Shown here piece by piece: positions 35,362 to 48,500 of a DNA stretch of 64,000 nt. Position numbers and translations under genes: made by a program. Location of the stretch: the NCBI GenBank assembly GCA_016808115.1, contig JAEQBH010004115.1, positions 124,001 to 188,000 on the forward strand. The letters are read 5' to 3'. Position 1 is the first letter of the stretch; each line of letters opens with the position of its first letter. This DNA is from Tetrastigma voinierianum (Eukaryota; Streptophyta; Magnoliopsida; Vitales; Vitaceae). Below the pieces are notes generated by a model, which did not search any database, was not told the DNA's origin, and was given only the letters and a program-made list of their open reading frames with translations.

Positions 35362-38184
35362 ATGGAGGAAGAAAGAACGTCGAGCTCATGGTTTGAACTT
35401 CCATTAGAGCTTGAAAGTAGGATACTATCTTATATACCTCATAAAAATCATGCCACTTTTCACGGTGTATGCAAGTCATGGAGTTGTGTCACTCCTTTTC
35501 ATGAACAACAACGAACTCCCCATTTGTTTCTCTTCCAAGGAGATCAATTTTGCTTGTTCAATCTCATATGCAATACTTACCAGATGTCCATTCAACAGCC
35601 TCCAACTACATAAATCTTATACTCCAATTTCGGTTGGTTACTCATGAGAGCATTATTACACTCCGATCCAAGCATTTTTTTTCTTCAATATTTTTACAAA
35701 AGAGAGAATTAACCTTCCTTGTTTTTTCCCTGTCCCGATGAGGTTTTCCTTAAATTTCCCAGTAAATTTACAAAATGAAAAATTTAGTTTCTCCTCTTCA
35801 CCAACATCTTCTGATTGTTTTGTTGTTGGTGGCTGTTATGTCTTTGGCCGCGCCCTGGCCCCAGTTTTCAACAAAGTTTGTGACGCCCCAACCTCACAGG
35901 GTCTCATCGACCACCGGGCCAACCCGTGCGGAAACCCGTGCGGTGTCTTATATCATGAGACCGCACTGCAAAAATGGCCACGTCGGGCCCATACATCTAT
36001 ACTCACCATACCGTTCAAAACCATACATTTCTATAAATTCAAGAGTCATTACATCACTCTTAATACAAAACATATATTAAAACTAGTTCATTATAATATA
36101 TACACAAAACATGAAGCAAGGCCACAGTCCGGCCCGCTTCATAATCCCGGTCTCTAAGGAGCGTTGTCTTCCTGAACACTCCTTTTACCTGAAAGGGGGA
36201 TCCCACAACGGGGCGAGCAAAGCCCAGTAGTGATAATCTCCTACGAGGGTTACTCCCTACCTAAGTGTTCATGCAATGGCAAACACACACATTCAAGTGA
36301 ATTCATGATTCCTACTCGAATGTCTACATGCCCAATCACATGCCTCGAGTCCTCACCAACTCCCTCATGCATGCCTAAGTCAAGTGTGAGAAACACTATT
36401 TTCAAAACAAAAGGTTTTTTTTCCTAAAAACATAATACCAATTTTCCGATAAAATTCTATTGGACAACCCTCCGAGGTGAATTGCTAGATAACTCTCTGA
36501 AACAGTCATGGGTCCTCATCCCAGATGAACTGTTGGACAACTCTCCAAGGAAATTATTAGGAAAATCTTCCCATCAAATTCATTTGACAACCATGTTTTT
36601 CATGTCATGCACTTATACCTAATGTTCTAGGTTGCCCCAGTGCATATGAAATGCAATATGCCATTTCACCATAAATCATGTTAATATATCACGCATGCAT
36701 ATATTAACAAAAATCATACACAAACAACATGTTATTCATTCATAGCAATAACACCAAAATTAGCTCACATGGGCTAATAAACCATATGGCAGTCCATATT
36801 GGAACTACCCAAAGCATCACACCAAACATAACAACATGTTATTCAATCATAGCAATAACATATCAACATATAAGTTAAATACGCATACCCATCGATCGCT
36901 GACTGCCCAAAACAACTCTAGGGATTTCCTCACTCGGTCCAAGTTTTGGAACCGAATGAACGACCATTCCGACCCTCGAACATCCCTAACCATTAAATGG
37001 TTCTTAGCCAAAGAATGGAACCAAGTAGGAGAAAACTCTACCTCTGGAGTTGTCGAACCCACAATATCATTCCGCTTCATTTTGCAGTGGGGATCAACTT
37101 TGCCTCTTGGCTCGCTGGGATTCGATGGTCCGATCGCCGAAAAATCTAGAGAGAAGTGAGAGCTTCTCACACTAGAATTTCTCCTTTCTCTTTTCCTCTT
37201 TCTTTTCTCTCTTTATTTTCCCTCTCTTTTCCCTCATCCAATCAGTTGGGTCAAGTTGGGGTCAAGAGAATTGTCCTCTCATGCCACTTGTTCAATTCTC
37301 ATTGGCCACTTAAGATTACCCTTATCCCTTATCCATCTACCATGGATTTCCTTCCAATGGCATGATGCCATGTGTCTCTCATGGCCCCACACTTGAGCTC
37401 ATGTTTGACTCATTTTGCACATGACACGTGGCACCTCTTGAGCCACTCACAATGTGCCAAGTGTCTTGCACCACTCCCGGTGCCTCGAAAATTGTGAAAT
37501 TTTGACTGTCTTGGAATTCGACGTGATAACTAGATTTCTGACGTAGACATTCAAATGGCGGTCCGCTTTCATCCGAGATCTGTGAAAATTTCTTGATTTG
37601 ACCTAAATTACCATTTTATCATTTTTCAGAAAATTAGAAATTTTCTGGGGTCTTACAAAAGCTGGAGAAAAGATTGATTAGAAAGATATTTATTTTACTA
37701 TAAGCAAGTAAGCTCACTAGTCGGCCAATGCTTTTGCTTGGATATAGATGGAAGGGTGGCAATATTTGATCTTAAGGATCTTGAAGGTACTTGGAGAATT
37801 TGTGGGAAGCCATTTTCACGTAAATCAAAGTATGGTCGGCAGGTTTTCATGGTTGAAAGGGATGGTGAGTTATTATCTGTTCCGGTAAGTGAAGAAGGGC
37901 AAATTTACATCTATAAACTCCATTCCTCCCGAGTTGATTGGATAAATATGACAAATTTGGATAACAAGATATTATATCTTAGTTATTCCAAATCACATAT
38001 AGAGACAACAAATTTTAAAGGGATGGGCAATAAGATCTATTTTCCATAGTTTGAAGGCGATCACATGGTGTTCTACTCATTCGATACCAAAAAATATCAT
38101 TCCTATGGAGATAAGTTTATAAGTGAGAATGTGTATAATTTATTTGAACCAATGTACTTTACATGGATTAAACCCATGTTTTGA
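35362..38184 (+). pseudogene. F-box/DUF295 (KIB-like) gene, split by a solo LTR
   Basis: The start MEEERTSSSWFELPLELESRILSYI is followed by HATFHGVCKSWS, a typical F-box of about 40 residues that would bind the SKP1 adaptor. After a frameshift near 35610, FSFSSSPTSSDCFVVGG continues the DUF295 beta-propeller region at about 35800. The solo LTR at 35879-37657 then interrupts it. Coding resumes with LVGQCFCLDIDGRVAIFDL at 37738, FMVERDGELLSVPVSEEG, DWINMTNLDNKILYLSYS and FKGMGNKIYFP. Next come an in-frame TAG at 38047-38049 and a further 44 residues ending TGA at 38182-38184 (FEGDHMVFYSFD to WIKPMF), the normal family C-terminus. KIB-type proteins are substrate adaptors of SCF ubiquitin ligases. 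As read it is dead: an LTR insertion, at least one frameshift and one stop. Confidence 0.8.
35879..37657 (-). mobile_element. Family A solo LTR inserted in the F-box gene
   Basis: On the minus strand it runs from TGTAAGACCCCAGAAAATTT at 37657 to GGTTGGGGCGTCACA at 35879. It is flanked by near-identical five-base repeats, aaagt on the left and aaagc on the right, read with a one-base boundary tolerance. There is no internal coding sequence and no second LTR, so it is a solo LTR of about 1.78 kb formed by recombination between the two LTRs of a lost element. Confidence 0.82.
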
Positions 38185-38462
38185 ATTTTTATATGATTTT
38201 AATTATTAAATTTATTTGTTCTTAGTTGAATTGTAACGTTCCAAATCCCATTTAGAGGTAAAAATGTATTTATAAATTAATTTATTAACAGTATAAAAGT
38301 TTTTCACAATTAAAACCTCTAAGTACGAACTCATATTTCCATGTATTCTCTATTTAAATATATATTTTTTCACAGAACTCTAATATATTAAAAAACATAG
38401 GACAACTTATGATTTTGACTTTTAATATTAAGAGAAAAAAAGTTCAAAATTTTGCAGTATAA
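38185..38462. other. AT-rich sequence after the F-box gene, with an LTR-like start
   Basis: At 38232 the sequence TGTAACGTTCCAAATCCCAT resembles the start of another gypsy LTR. The following 200 bases are AT-rich and match nothing else here. It may be a fragment of a second LTR family disrupted by the LTR at 38463. Confidence 0.3.
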
Positions 38463-40638
38463 TGACAGGAAAAATTGGAAAATCCAAATTTTCTCATAAG
38501 TAAAACGGTAATTTCGGTCGAAAAATTAGAATTTTTCTAGATCTCGAATGACAAAACGGACTTCACCGTTGAAGTTCTCTCGCGAAATCTAGCTACCACG
38601 TTGAATTTCGTAGAATTCCAAGACAGTTAGAATAGCACATTTTTCGAGGCATAAGGTGTCAGATGACACATGGCAGGTGTTGAGTGGCTCAAATTGAGCC
38701 ACGTGTCGAGCTGAGAGTGAGTCAAACAATGAGAGCCAGGTGGGACCCATGTGGACATGTGGCATCTCATGAGTGGGAGGAAATCCACTATTAAGGATGA
38801 GTGGATAAGGAAGAAATCCAATGAGCCAATAAGAAATGGACATGTGGCAAGTGAGATGACATCCCACTTGACCACTATCTTCTCCCAACCGGTTTGGGGA
38901 GAAGGGAAGGAAAGCCAACCGGAGGTGGGAGAGAGTTTTTAGAGTGAGAAGCTCTCACTTCTCTTTAGGTTTTCTGGCGATTGATCTGTCGAATCCCGGT
39001 GAGACAAGAGGCAAAGTTGATCCCCACTGCAAAAGCTACACGTGGGTGCCGGTATTGTGGAGTTTCGACAACTCTGGGAGGTAGGGGTTTTCTCCTACTT
39101 GGTTATTTCTTGTTTAAAAATCCATGAAGATGGTTATTGGGAGTTGTGAGGCCGGAAAACGCCATGCACTCTGGTCCTAAAGGCGGGACCACGCTTGATG
39201 GGACCGCCTCGATAGCCCATGCTTGCTATATGGTCGTTGGGATGATCCTAACTAATTTTTACGGACTGAATCAGTCTATGTAGTTTTGTTTACATGTTAT
39301 TGCTTGGTAGTTGAATAACATGATTCAGTTGTTTGTGTGTCATTGTTTAGAAAATGAATGACACATAGTTGTGCATGAATGGGGCCATTACATGGCTTGT
39401 TGGAGGCTAGTCGTGGACAAATTGTGTCACCCCTAGGCCTAGGGATTTATGTGTATCATTACCCGAGTGGTAGTGACTTGTGATGTCCATAAAGCGTTTG
39501 AATTGATATGTGGCATGAATGATGTGTTAATGCATGCTAAATTGATGTATTGACATGATGTTTGAATTATTTGGAATATAATTGTGTAAGAATGGAATAT
39601 ATGAATTGACATCATTGCATTCATGTGCACGGGTACATCTCGTCGAGTCGGGTGTGAGTGCACGATATGGTTATTCACCATTCATGGTGAATGTGTGATG
39701 AGCTCGCGTTTTGGACGACGTCCAATAAACGACTCATGGTTCAAATCATAAAGTGAAATAAAATTAAGGTGTGTTGGGCGGAGCAAGAAGGGGGTCGTTA
39801 ATCCCCTTAGGTGAAAAGCCTAAAATTGGGTATAGGAGACCTGTGGTAATATCCGAAAGGTTCTGTGTGGGTGTGAGAGACCACTATATCCGAAAGTTAT
39901 GTGGGTAAGAGACCCGCGGTAAGTCGAAACGCTCTTGTTGCCCAAAAGAAAACATGGTCATGGCCATCACTTAGACTTTTAGTCAAAGGATAGAGCCCGG
40001 TCGACTCGGGATTAGTTACTCATCGCACAAGATTTGGGTGCTAAAGGAGCCGACAAGGGCTCGATATATGGTGTCATAGGTATTACTAGTGACGATTGTC
40101 ACACTTGGCATAGACATGTGTGAGTGAGTCGGTGAGTGACTCGGGATAAGGGTATGAAAACATCTCATGCATGATATAAGTCATTCCATGTGTGAATTGT
40201 AAATTGTATGGAATGTGGATGTTTGTGTTGTGCCATGACATGTGCATTTTAGGTGAGGAGTAGCCCCAGTAAGAGAATTCAACTACTGGGTATTGCTCAC
40301 CCCGTCGTGGGACCCCCCTTTACAGGTATTGAAGGTGCACTTGGGGATGGGACGCATCCAAGGCCTTAGAGGGAGAGGTTAATGCCAAACTTGGCCTTAT
40401 GTTTTCAGATTTTGTAAATTCAAGACCTGGCCAGGAAATTTTGTAATTGTAACACAATTGTAAATTAACTCATTTTGTGTAATGAATACATTTTATTGAG
40501 TTTTCCATGGTTTAGGAGCCTTTGTAGCAATAAGGCAGATTTATGTTGGTTTTACAATAGGTAGAACAAAAGAGAAAAGAAAAGAGATGTGTGAAAGTCG
40601 GAATGGGCTACTCGTCTATTTCGTGCCGGGTCATGACA
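38463..40638 (+). mobile_element. Family A LTR, plus orientation
   Basis: It matches the reverse complement of 35879-37657 block by block: 'aaaacggtaattt', 'cgaaatctagctaccacg', 'gaattccaagacag', 'tttttcgaggc', 'gagtggctcaa' and 'gtggcatctca'. The right end is GGGTCATGACA. The left boundary is uncertain because the usual TGTGARACC start is degraded to about 'tgacagg'. A CA-type end is present. No internal domain follows directly, so it is probably a solo LTR or a truncated element. Confidence 0.75.
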
Positions 40639-41345
40639 CGCCTTTGGTGTTTACACGTGGCGCAAGCTAGCCATGTGCTGCACACGGCCGGGCGCAACAA
40701 GGCTTGGCCCGAAAGCGCCAGGGCGAGCCGCGCACGCTGACCCAAATTTTCGACTCATGTCGCCGACATCAATCAATATGTTGCACACGGCCGGTGGTCG
40801 ACTCCAGTCGTCCTCGGGTCGCGGATACGAATCTCATGTCGCGATGCCACGTAGCCGCCGGTGTCGCCGACAGGCTTCAGGCGCGTCGCATCGCAGGCAT
40901 CGCACTGGGGATCGCCAGCGGTGTCGCAACACAATTTTGATGTCGCTAAATACGCCGCCGGTGCGGCATCGCTGACACCATTTTGATGTCGCCATACCAT
41001 TTGTTGCGTCGCGGATCAGCGCCGAGGTCGCGACACGGCCTTAAAGGCACCGGGTCGCCAGGCTCGTGTCGCGACGCTTGATTGCAGGAGCTTGGTGTCA
41101 GCGACATCATTTTGGAGTCACCTAGTTGTTGAAAGCGCAGCGCGACACAACCCGTCGGCAGGATGGCATGCGGGCACCCAACGCTGGGTACAAAAGAGCG
41201 GCAACGGCGCCACGACGCGGGCACCATGACATGGGCGCCGTATGCAATTGCGCACGCCGTAGTGTACGTTGCACGTGCACTGTGCACACGATCCAACCTT
41301 GTGTTTGGGGTCACTGTTCATGGACAATGTTCACTAACACCGTTC
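40639..41345. other. CpG-rich block with TCGCGA palindromes
   Basis: About 700 bases of strongly GC- and CpG-rich DNA between AT-rich flanks. ATGTCGC occurs at 40757, 40836, 40939 and 40985. The palindrome TCGCGA occurs three times, and '..ttttgatgtcgc' is repeated. Frames on both strands stay open because of the composition and do not resemble known proteins. It may be the regulatory part of an unidentified LTR. It is not clear that it belongs to the LTR at its left. Confidence 0.5.
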
Positions 41346-42981
41346 TCACGGACTCCCTCGCTCAAAAAGAAAAAATGACTCCTGTGTTCTATGTCACATC
41401 GGGATTTATTTATGGGGATGGAGAAAGTTTTGGATATTTAGTTGAATGTATTTAAACAAAATCTTGGACCCAGAATTTGAAAAGAAAAATAATGAAAAAT
41501 GGGACATGTGTGTTTTTTTTATACAAAATAAAGAAATAAAATATGGTAAAATATATAAAAAAAAACTATATTTATTATAATACAAGAATTTATTATTTGG
41601 CCCCTCTCACCAAATTTTCTCACTCTCAATGATGTTTTAATCATAAATATTTGTCTAGTTATAGATATACGAATTAAATATTAAAAATGTCATAAATAAT
41701 TTATCCAATAATTATATTTTTTTAAAACATTTGTTTTACCTATTGAAACAATTTATTTGAATTTATAATGAATGCGGATACTTATGCAATGTGTATGGAC
41801 TATAAAGTATTTTTTAAATTAAAAAAATTCTACCCTTTCAAAAAATAATAAAAAAAATCTAGTTTATATATAAAAAAAATCTGTCAATTTTCGAGGAGCT
41901 ATCAATTTTTGTTGAGATTTATTCACTACCAATACCAGTATTGGAAATGCCAGGTCAAGCATCTCTATCGATTAACTTATGGCTGGATGCCGCTTTTCTT
42001 ACGTGGCAGTGGGCCCACAATCTTCAAAATGAGTTGTGTCAAATTAACCTATTTTTTGAAAAAAAATATATATTGATTTTAGCTCAATTCTTCACACTTA
42101 TCTTCAATTTGACCTCCCAATATCATGTAGGAATGTCACATATGAGACATACTCTCATTTTAATATAAAAAAATTGTTGTTAAAATCATAATTGGTAATT
42201 ACCACTTTGGATTCCACATCCATTGATTTGGTTCTCCATCGGGGTTGGGTACATTATTGTAACTTTGTTTTCTTTTTGAAGATAATACACCATCATAGCT
42301 TGAGAGTCAATTTCAATCATTCTATTATATTTTATTAGATTGCAATTGTAATTAATTCAATTATAAGGTTTTATCCATGTAAGTTAGTTCATAAAATTTT
42401 GTGTGGTAGAATAATTGGGCCTTTTTTTTTTGGCTGAATTAATGCCAACTAAAATAAATAAATTGTGTCTATTATATTTGGGTTTTTCTATTCAACTAAA
42501 AAAAAAAAAAATACCCTTGAGGCTTTTTTTTATATATATAAATAATTAATCTAATTTATATAATTTATAAAATTAAAATCATTTCATTCAATTTATTTTG
42601 AAACAAAGGCATAAATTTTTTAAATTTTTAAAGGAAATAATTAGAATAATGATAACATAAATGATCAAATTCACCATCAAGAACTCAACCTCACAAATTA
42701 TCAACTCTAAGTATTAAAGTCTAGCCCTTGAGGAAAGTGAGGTATTAGACAGAATCCTATAAAAATAAAGTATTACAACAATATAATCAAAAGTGAATAA
42801 ATATATAAAAAAAAGGTTACAAAAAACTTTTTTATTTTTTATTTTTTATTATAGATATCAAATACTTTAACTTTTTTTTTTTATAATTATTTTTAGATGT
42901 TTTTTTTTAAAAAAAAACAAGCCCTTCTCTCTTAAAATATATAACAAATCCTTAAAAAAACAGTATTCTTTTTTTTTTTTT
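41346..42981. other. AT-rich intergenic DNA, nothing recognised
   Basis: Homopolymer-rich sequence with small open frames only. It ends at the left target duplication of the copia element. Confidence 0.6.
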
Positions 42982-42986
42982 CTTAT
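42982..42986. repeat. Target-site duplication, left (CTTAT)
   Basis: CTTAT directly before the element and CTTAT again at 50918-50922 form a perfect five-base duplication made on integration of the copia element. Confidence 0.88.
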
Positions 42987-43338
42987 TGTTGAAAATAAAT
43001 TAAAAAGATAATTGATACATACCAGATAAACAATTACAGCGGAATATATGAAGATCTTGTTTGCTTCACTGGATCAGATAGTGACCATTACATAAATGAA
43101 CGCCACTCATTTTCACACCCAAAGTTCTTCTTGTTTTGGTAGAGATTTGAGAGTGCAAGTAGTTTTTTCTTGTCTTCTTTTTTTTTTTTTTGAGAAGATG
43201 ATCCGTTATTTGTACATCTTTCTTCTTCTTTTATTAACTGCAGTTAACTTCCATTTAACTCACTTTACCAAAATTGAGTCAGGTCATGGATCATGGGTCA
43301 TGGATCCATTTCACGCACCCAACTCTAAAAATCCAACA
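42987..43338 (-). repeat. 3' LTR of the copia element
   Basis: Shares its full order with 50571-50917, including 'gtagaga.ttgagagtgca', the poly-T at about 43180 and the doubled 'ggtcatggatc' near 43280. Ends TGTTG...CAACA. Confidence 0.92.
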
Positions 43339-43350
43339 TCTCCCACTTCG
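43339..43350 (-). promoter_or_regulatory. Polypurine tract of the copia element
   Basis: On the minus strand CGAAGTGGGAGA lies directly before the 3' LTR start TGTTGGA, the position where plus-strand synthesis is primed. Confidence 0.65.
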
Positions 43351-44435
43351 CACAAAAATGGGATCCATGCTCTCTCTTATCATCATATAAGAGAACATCA
43401 TCTCTTATGCCTCAACTGGGCTCATACAGTTAAAAATGTATCGCGCGACCAAAGATACTGAGCCTTGCTATACATCCGTTAGAATATATAGCTTCTCGAC
43501 AAACAAAAGATCATGAGTAGACTTAAGTATGTGCGAAAAGAATTCTAGATCATTTTATCACATTCAATCTCAAATGATTCTCAACCTTATATATCATATA
43601 TCGCATTCACAATTATGCACACTCTATAATTGGTATACTTCCAAGTGAATACAAACAAAATGTGATATCGGCAAGTAGATCTTCCTCTTTCTCAAATCTT
43701 CTTAACTTTAATTTAATTTGCTTTTCCAAAAGAGTGCCCAGTTAGATCGAATTCTCATAGTCCTTTGGTAACACTCTAAAACAGCGTAAGTATTAAATTA
43801 AGTCTACAAGAATTAGAATTAGAGTCATAAGGGTATAAATATAAGGCTCTTATTCCTTAAAGGTCTCAATGGCTACATCAAAGCTGGGAGATCTCGAGCT
43901 TTGATTACCTATATTGGTCATAATTTGCACACACATGTGGTATGAAACACGTGCTACGGTATTTTCCTTTCCTGCGGAGTGTATACTTATGTAATGTATT
44001 AATACCGCATAGATAATGGTCTGTACATTCTTAATGTCTAACTCGAAGTTCTTCGTCTACTTTTTTTAATTATTAGGAACTCAAATCGGGCAAACATAGA
44101 CGTGATAAAGTGAAAATTTTTTTTATTATTAATTCACTTTACAATCTTAATAAGATCTCATCTTGTTTGTTAACAAGGCGACATTCATATTTTAAGCTCG
44201 CTCTCGACATCACTTAGATAATAAGCTTAACATCATTTCATCTCTCATCAACTACAAAAATTAATGAGAGGCGATTACCCGTGTGGGGAGAGGGCTAATC
44301 TCTTTATCCGGTCCGATTACATTTTCAATAAATCGAGAGTGAATAAAAAAATTAAACACTCACACATAATGTGTAGGCTTATAACAAACATATTTATTAT
44401 TTGAACATTAATACAACATGAACATTGTTGGGAAA
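43351..44435 (-). other. 3' untranslated internal region of the copia element
   Basis: About 1.1 kb between the RNase H end and the polypurine tract, with no conserved frame. Confidence 0.6.
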
Positions 44436-45240
44436 CATTACAATAAGTATATCATATTTCCAAGCAATCCTTTGAGATTTCACATGCTTTATAACATATC
44501 TCGAGGAATTGGTTTTGTCAAGGGATCTCGCAACCATTTACACGCGTAGTGGATATACTTCCTATGTTCACCTTTCTCAGGTGCAACCATGTCTTTTACA
44601 AAGTTATACTTTATATCTATGTGTTTGGTTTGCCATGATACTTAGGGTCCTTTTAGGGTATGCTATTGCGCTTGACTATCACAACTCACTAAGACTCGAA
44701 TCAAGACTATTAGCATTTAAACCCAAGTGATCGTGGGCCTTTGAGCCACAATGCTTTGCACTGGCAATGGTGCCGCAAATTCAAATTATCAGGACAAGGC
44801 TATAGGATCGCTTCATTACTCCATGATAGAAGTCATTGTTGAGTAAGAAGATGTACCCAGAGGTAGACTTTCTCTCATCTAAGTCTCCTCCCCAATCAAG
44901 ACAAGTAGTAGCCTTCATTTGCAGATCATTTCCCTTCAGAACACAATGAATAAGTAGCAGTTCCTTTAGGTACCTTACACCTTTAACGTTTTCCACGTAA
45001 TGTTCCGGGTCAGACTGATATCGGCTTACCATGCCAACAAAGAAACAAATATCGTGTCTTGTACACATCATGGCATACATCGACTTCCAAACCAAAAACT
45101 GTATAGGGGAACTTTCTTCCTTCATATACTCTTCTTCTTGTGGAGTTTTAGGACACATTTTGCCAAGACCTTCACCTTTAGCACGAGTATCGATGGGTTT
45201 GAATGCTTGCATTTGAATCGTCAAGGATCTTATTGATGTA
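44436..45240 (-). pseudogene. Copia RNase H domain (frameshifted)
   Basis: KSMYAMMCTRHDICFFVGMVSRYQ is the classic junction of copia RT and RNase H. RKSTSGYIFLLNN then gives the conserved RKSTSGY box in the frame at 44781-45224. Further along in other frames, a HIERRYHLI-like trace and the ending DKTNSSRYVI..HVKSQ mark the C-terminus near 44440. The domain degrades the RNA of the RNA-DNA hybrid. Confidence 0.82.
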
Positions 45241-46000
45241 CGACCCAGACGTAGACAATACTCTTTGAACGATCTCTGGAGATCTTAACTCCAAGAATAT
45301 AAGCAAATTTCACCCATATCTTTCATCTCGAAATTGGATGATAAATCCATCCTTTAATTTCATTGATACCTTACATTACCAGCTATAAGTATATCATCAA
45401 CATATAATAACATAATTATAAACTTGTCCATAGATCTTTTTATATATACACAATGATCTTCGTGAATCATAATAAAACCATTTAATATGATCGTATTATG
45501 GAAACAAATATACCATTGTCTTGAAGACTGCTTGTGCCATATATGGACTTCCAAAAGTCTACAAACTTTATTTTTCGTCTTCGTTAACAAAACCTACGTG
45601 CTGCCGTGTGTGATGATTTCTAAATCACCATTTAGAAATGTCAGCTCTTTACATCCATTTGATGCAATTCAAGATCCATACTTGCTACGATAGCTGGGGT
45701 ATCAAACTAATTGAGGTGAATCTGGCAAATGTGAGAAAAGTTTCCTCATAATCTATTCTTCCTCGTTGTGTGTAGCCTTTCGCTACTAGTCTAGCCTTAT
45801 ATTTATCAATTGTGCCATCACTCACGCTTTATTTTGAGAACCCATTATTCCCCTCAATGGCCTCAAGGGGGCTCTTTCTGAAGATCAAACAACAAGTTCC
45901 TCAAACTTGGATTCACCTCATAGACTCCATTTCTTCCTCCTCCATTGCTTTTGTCCAAGCCTTATCAAGGCCCGAGAGAGCCTCCTCGTGACATTCCTTG
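45241..46000 (-). pseudogene. Copia reverse transcriptase domain (frameshifted)
   Basis: The frame 45360-45590 holds VCRLLEVHIWHKQSSRQW, then LNGFIMIHEDHCVYIK and MLLYVDDILIAGN. The YVDD catalytic box of copia RT is intact. Upstream parts are readable only in short pieces. Confidence 0.85.
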
Positions 46001-47100
46001 GCTCATCTATCTTGTGTGGCTACAAATGCTTCACCACCCTCAATGTCAAAACGACGACAGGAATGCCTTGGCCTGTCACTACGCCAATTCTAGGTTCTCG
46101 AAGAACAGATTCCCCTATTATCCTCAAATTGCTCCCACTGGGACCAGATCATTAGTCGCTTGAGTACTCCCATTCGATTACTTCTATTTTGATCAAGATC
46201 ATTATCATTCGCACTTGGAGTTGGAACATATTTCCTAAAATGCTCCCATTCAATGAAGTGAGTCTGATCACCAAAACTATGGTCTCATAGGAAAGACAAG
46301 TCTTTATCGGAGACAATTGCTGAGAAAATCATTCTAAGAATGTGACATTCCGTGATTCAAATTCCTGGTGAGACTCCCACTATTGTGTTCACCTATAAAC
46401 ACACATACCCTTTCGAATGTTCCAGTATCTATAAAGATACATTTCTTTCCTCGGCACCTAGTTTACCATGTGGGTGCAGGTATTAAGAACATGTCAAGAC
46501 ACATCCCCCAAGGTCTTAAAACACTTAGGTCAGGTTTTCTTTTGGTCCATAACTCATACGGGAGTAGTGGGAACCGATTTGCTAGGCAACACTCGCTAAG
46601 GATAAATGTGGCGCTTAATAGTGCATCACCCTAAAAAGTGATTGACAATCTGTTCTGTGCATCATAGATCCCAAACCATTTCAAGGAGCTGCCGGCCTTC
46701 TTTCCGCAACACCATTTTGTTGTGGAGTCCTTGGAATAGTCAACATGTCACCTTCTTTTCATCACATAGTCGTTTCAAACCGATCTCAAATATTCACGAC
46801 CTCGATCGGTTCTTAATGCTTTTATTTTTCTATCTAATTGATTCTCAACTAAGCTCATATAGCTTTGGAAGCAACTTATTGCCTCTGGATTATGACTTAT
46901 CAAATAGACAATACCGAAGTGAGTATAATCATCCTCAGAATGATGAAATAATAAGCCCCATGCCCGCTTCACATTCATTGGACCACATATGCCTTTTGTA
47001 CCGGACCAATTGCAAAGGGAAGTCCCGCTTCCGTTCCTTACTAAATGGTTTTCTGCACTTTTACCACCAGCAAGGCTCAATAAGTAAAATGATCACTTTG
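46001..47100 (-). pseudogene. Copia integrase domain (frameshifted)
   Basis: The frame 46775-47080 reads GICGPMNVKRAWG, FHHSEDDYTHFGIVYLI and VENQLDRKIKALRTDRGREYL. These are the copia integrase core blocks around the catalytic aspartates. The downstream half to about 46000 is broken by stops. Confidence 0.8.
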
Positions 47101-47700
47101 TCATAATTAGGCAAGAGCCCTTGTTTAACTAGCCTATCTATTCGATTCACCAATACGCTGCTGCCGAAAGCACGCCATAAATTCACATCTATCTCGTAAT
47201 TAGCGTGAAGACGTTATCATAGAATAACTCAAATTACATTCATAATAATCGCGATCCACGACAACAAACCATTCAATACATAACTGTGATCCATAATGAG
47301 TAGTTCCTAGGAGACAATTCAATATTGCCTTAGTAAGATACATATTAAAACTCTAGTTTTAATTAACCAACACCGAAATTAAATTTCAAGTAGTCCGCGA
47401 GCATAGAGAACATCATGCACAGTAGTGCTCCTCGGCCACCTCACAAGACTAACTTGCATGTGCCTATTCCTTGAACTGCAATCCCCAGCATTGTTGCCCA
47501 CATAGATCCACTTTGCTCCATGTGGTATTCCGCGTAATTCCACGGTCTCTCTATCCTTCTTCGCTACATGGTCCGTCGTCGAGCTCCACAATCCACAAAG
47601 GATATGCATCCTGCTTAGAAAAATCAGAACTAGCTACGCAAAGTTCACTAACTTTAGTATAGCCAACACCTTTCTCCGAGGTTCAGGCAATTCGCAAATG
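47101..47700 (-). pseudogene. Copia zinc knuckle, protease and gag-pre-integrase region
   Basis: A CFNWQYQGHLRI trace near 47690 stands where the CCHC knuckle should be, but its second cysteine is a tryptophan. The frame 47379-47609 reads DHVAKKDRETVELRGIPHGAKWIYVGNNAG and STTVHDVLYARGL, the block that follows the DSGA protease active site in this copia family. Confidence 0.75.
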
Positions 47701-48500
47701 CCCTTGATATTGCCAATTGAAGCACTTGATTCACCATGTTTTTCTTCTCAGAACGTTTTCCTTTTCCCGTTGGTCATTGCCATGTTTCTTGTTAAAAGTG
47801 AGCTTTTTGTTTTTGTCTTGGAACCCAATTTCATGATTATGCCGCCTGCTGCTTTTCGAGCCAGATTCAGCCATATACACATTCAGATTAAGCTCGAAGA
47901 TTCAATTCTTTCTTCTTCTAGCTCAAGATGGCGCACCACATCATCCAAGTTGATATTTTCGCTGCGGGGTCAAAACACCTTCATATGCTCCCAAGACCGA
48001 GGCAAGGAGCGACTCATAAATTGAACTGCTTGCTCGCCGGTCAACACATGACCAGTGTTCCTAACTCACAAATCATATTTGACATCTCAATGAAATGCTT
48101 TTTCATCAGATGATCCTCGATTCTTTTTAAAGCCACCTGATCGTGGAGGATCCGAGTTTGCTATCGATGTAGCACCAAACTTATTTTTAAAGCTGACCAC
48201 ATGTCCATTGCCAAGTCATAACTCTAAATTCTCGCATGATATTATTTTCCACATCACGAGCAACGTTATAGCTAGAGAATTCCTTTCGGCCTGTGCTTCA
48301 TAAGCCTCCTGGCCCCTTTTACGTTGGGCCGTATTCGCTCAGCTCATCCAGCATAATATCGAGTACCTCAAGAGCTGGTTTTCCGAAGACATATTGAATC
48401 TTCTTCATGTGCTCCAAATCTCATAATATCTACCATTTAGCTTTTCACCTTTGTTGCTTCTCAATGATAAATGTTTCTTTGAGGCGTAAGACATCAGGTT
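47701..48500 (-). pseudogene. Copia gag remnant
   Basis: On the minus strand near 47890-47950, a DDVVRHLELEE-like trace marks the end of the UBN2-type gag. MKKI-YVFGKPALEVLDIM lies near 48400. Stops are frequent. The normal protein forms the particle that packages element RNA. Confidence 0.6.

Noticed and set aside
40673..41455. Overlapping 70-120 codon frames in the CpG-rich block
   Set aside because: Both strands and several frames are open together, as expected from the base composition. No protein family is recognisable.
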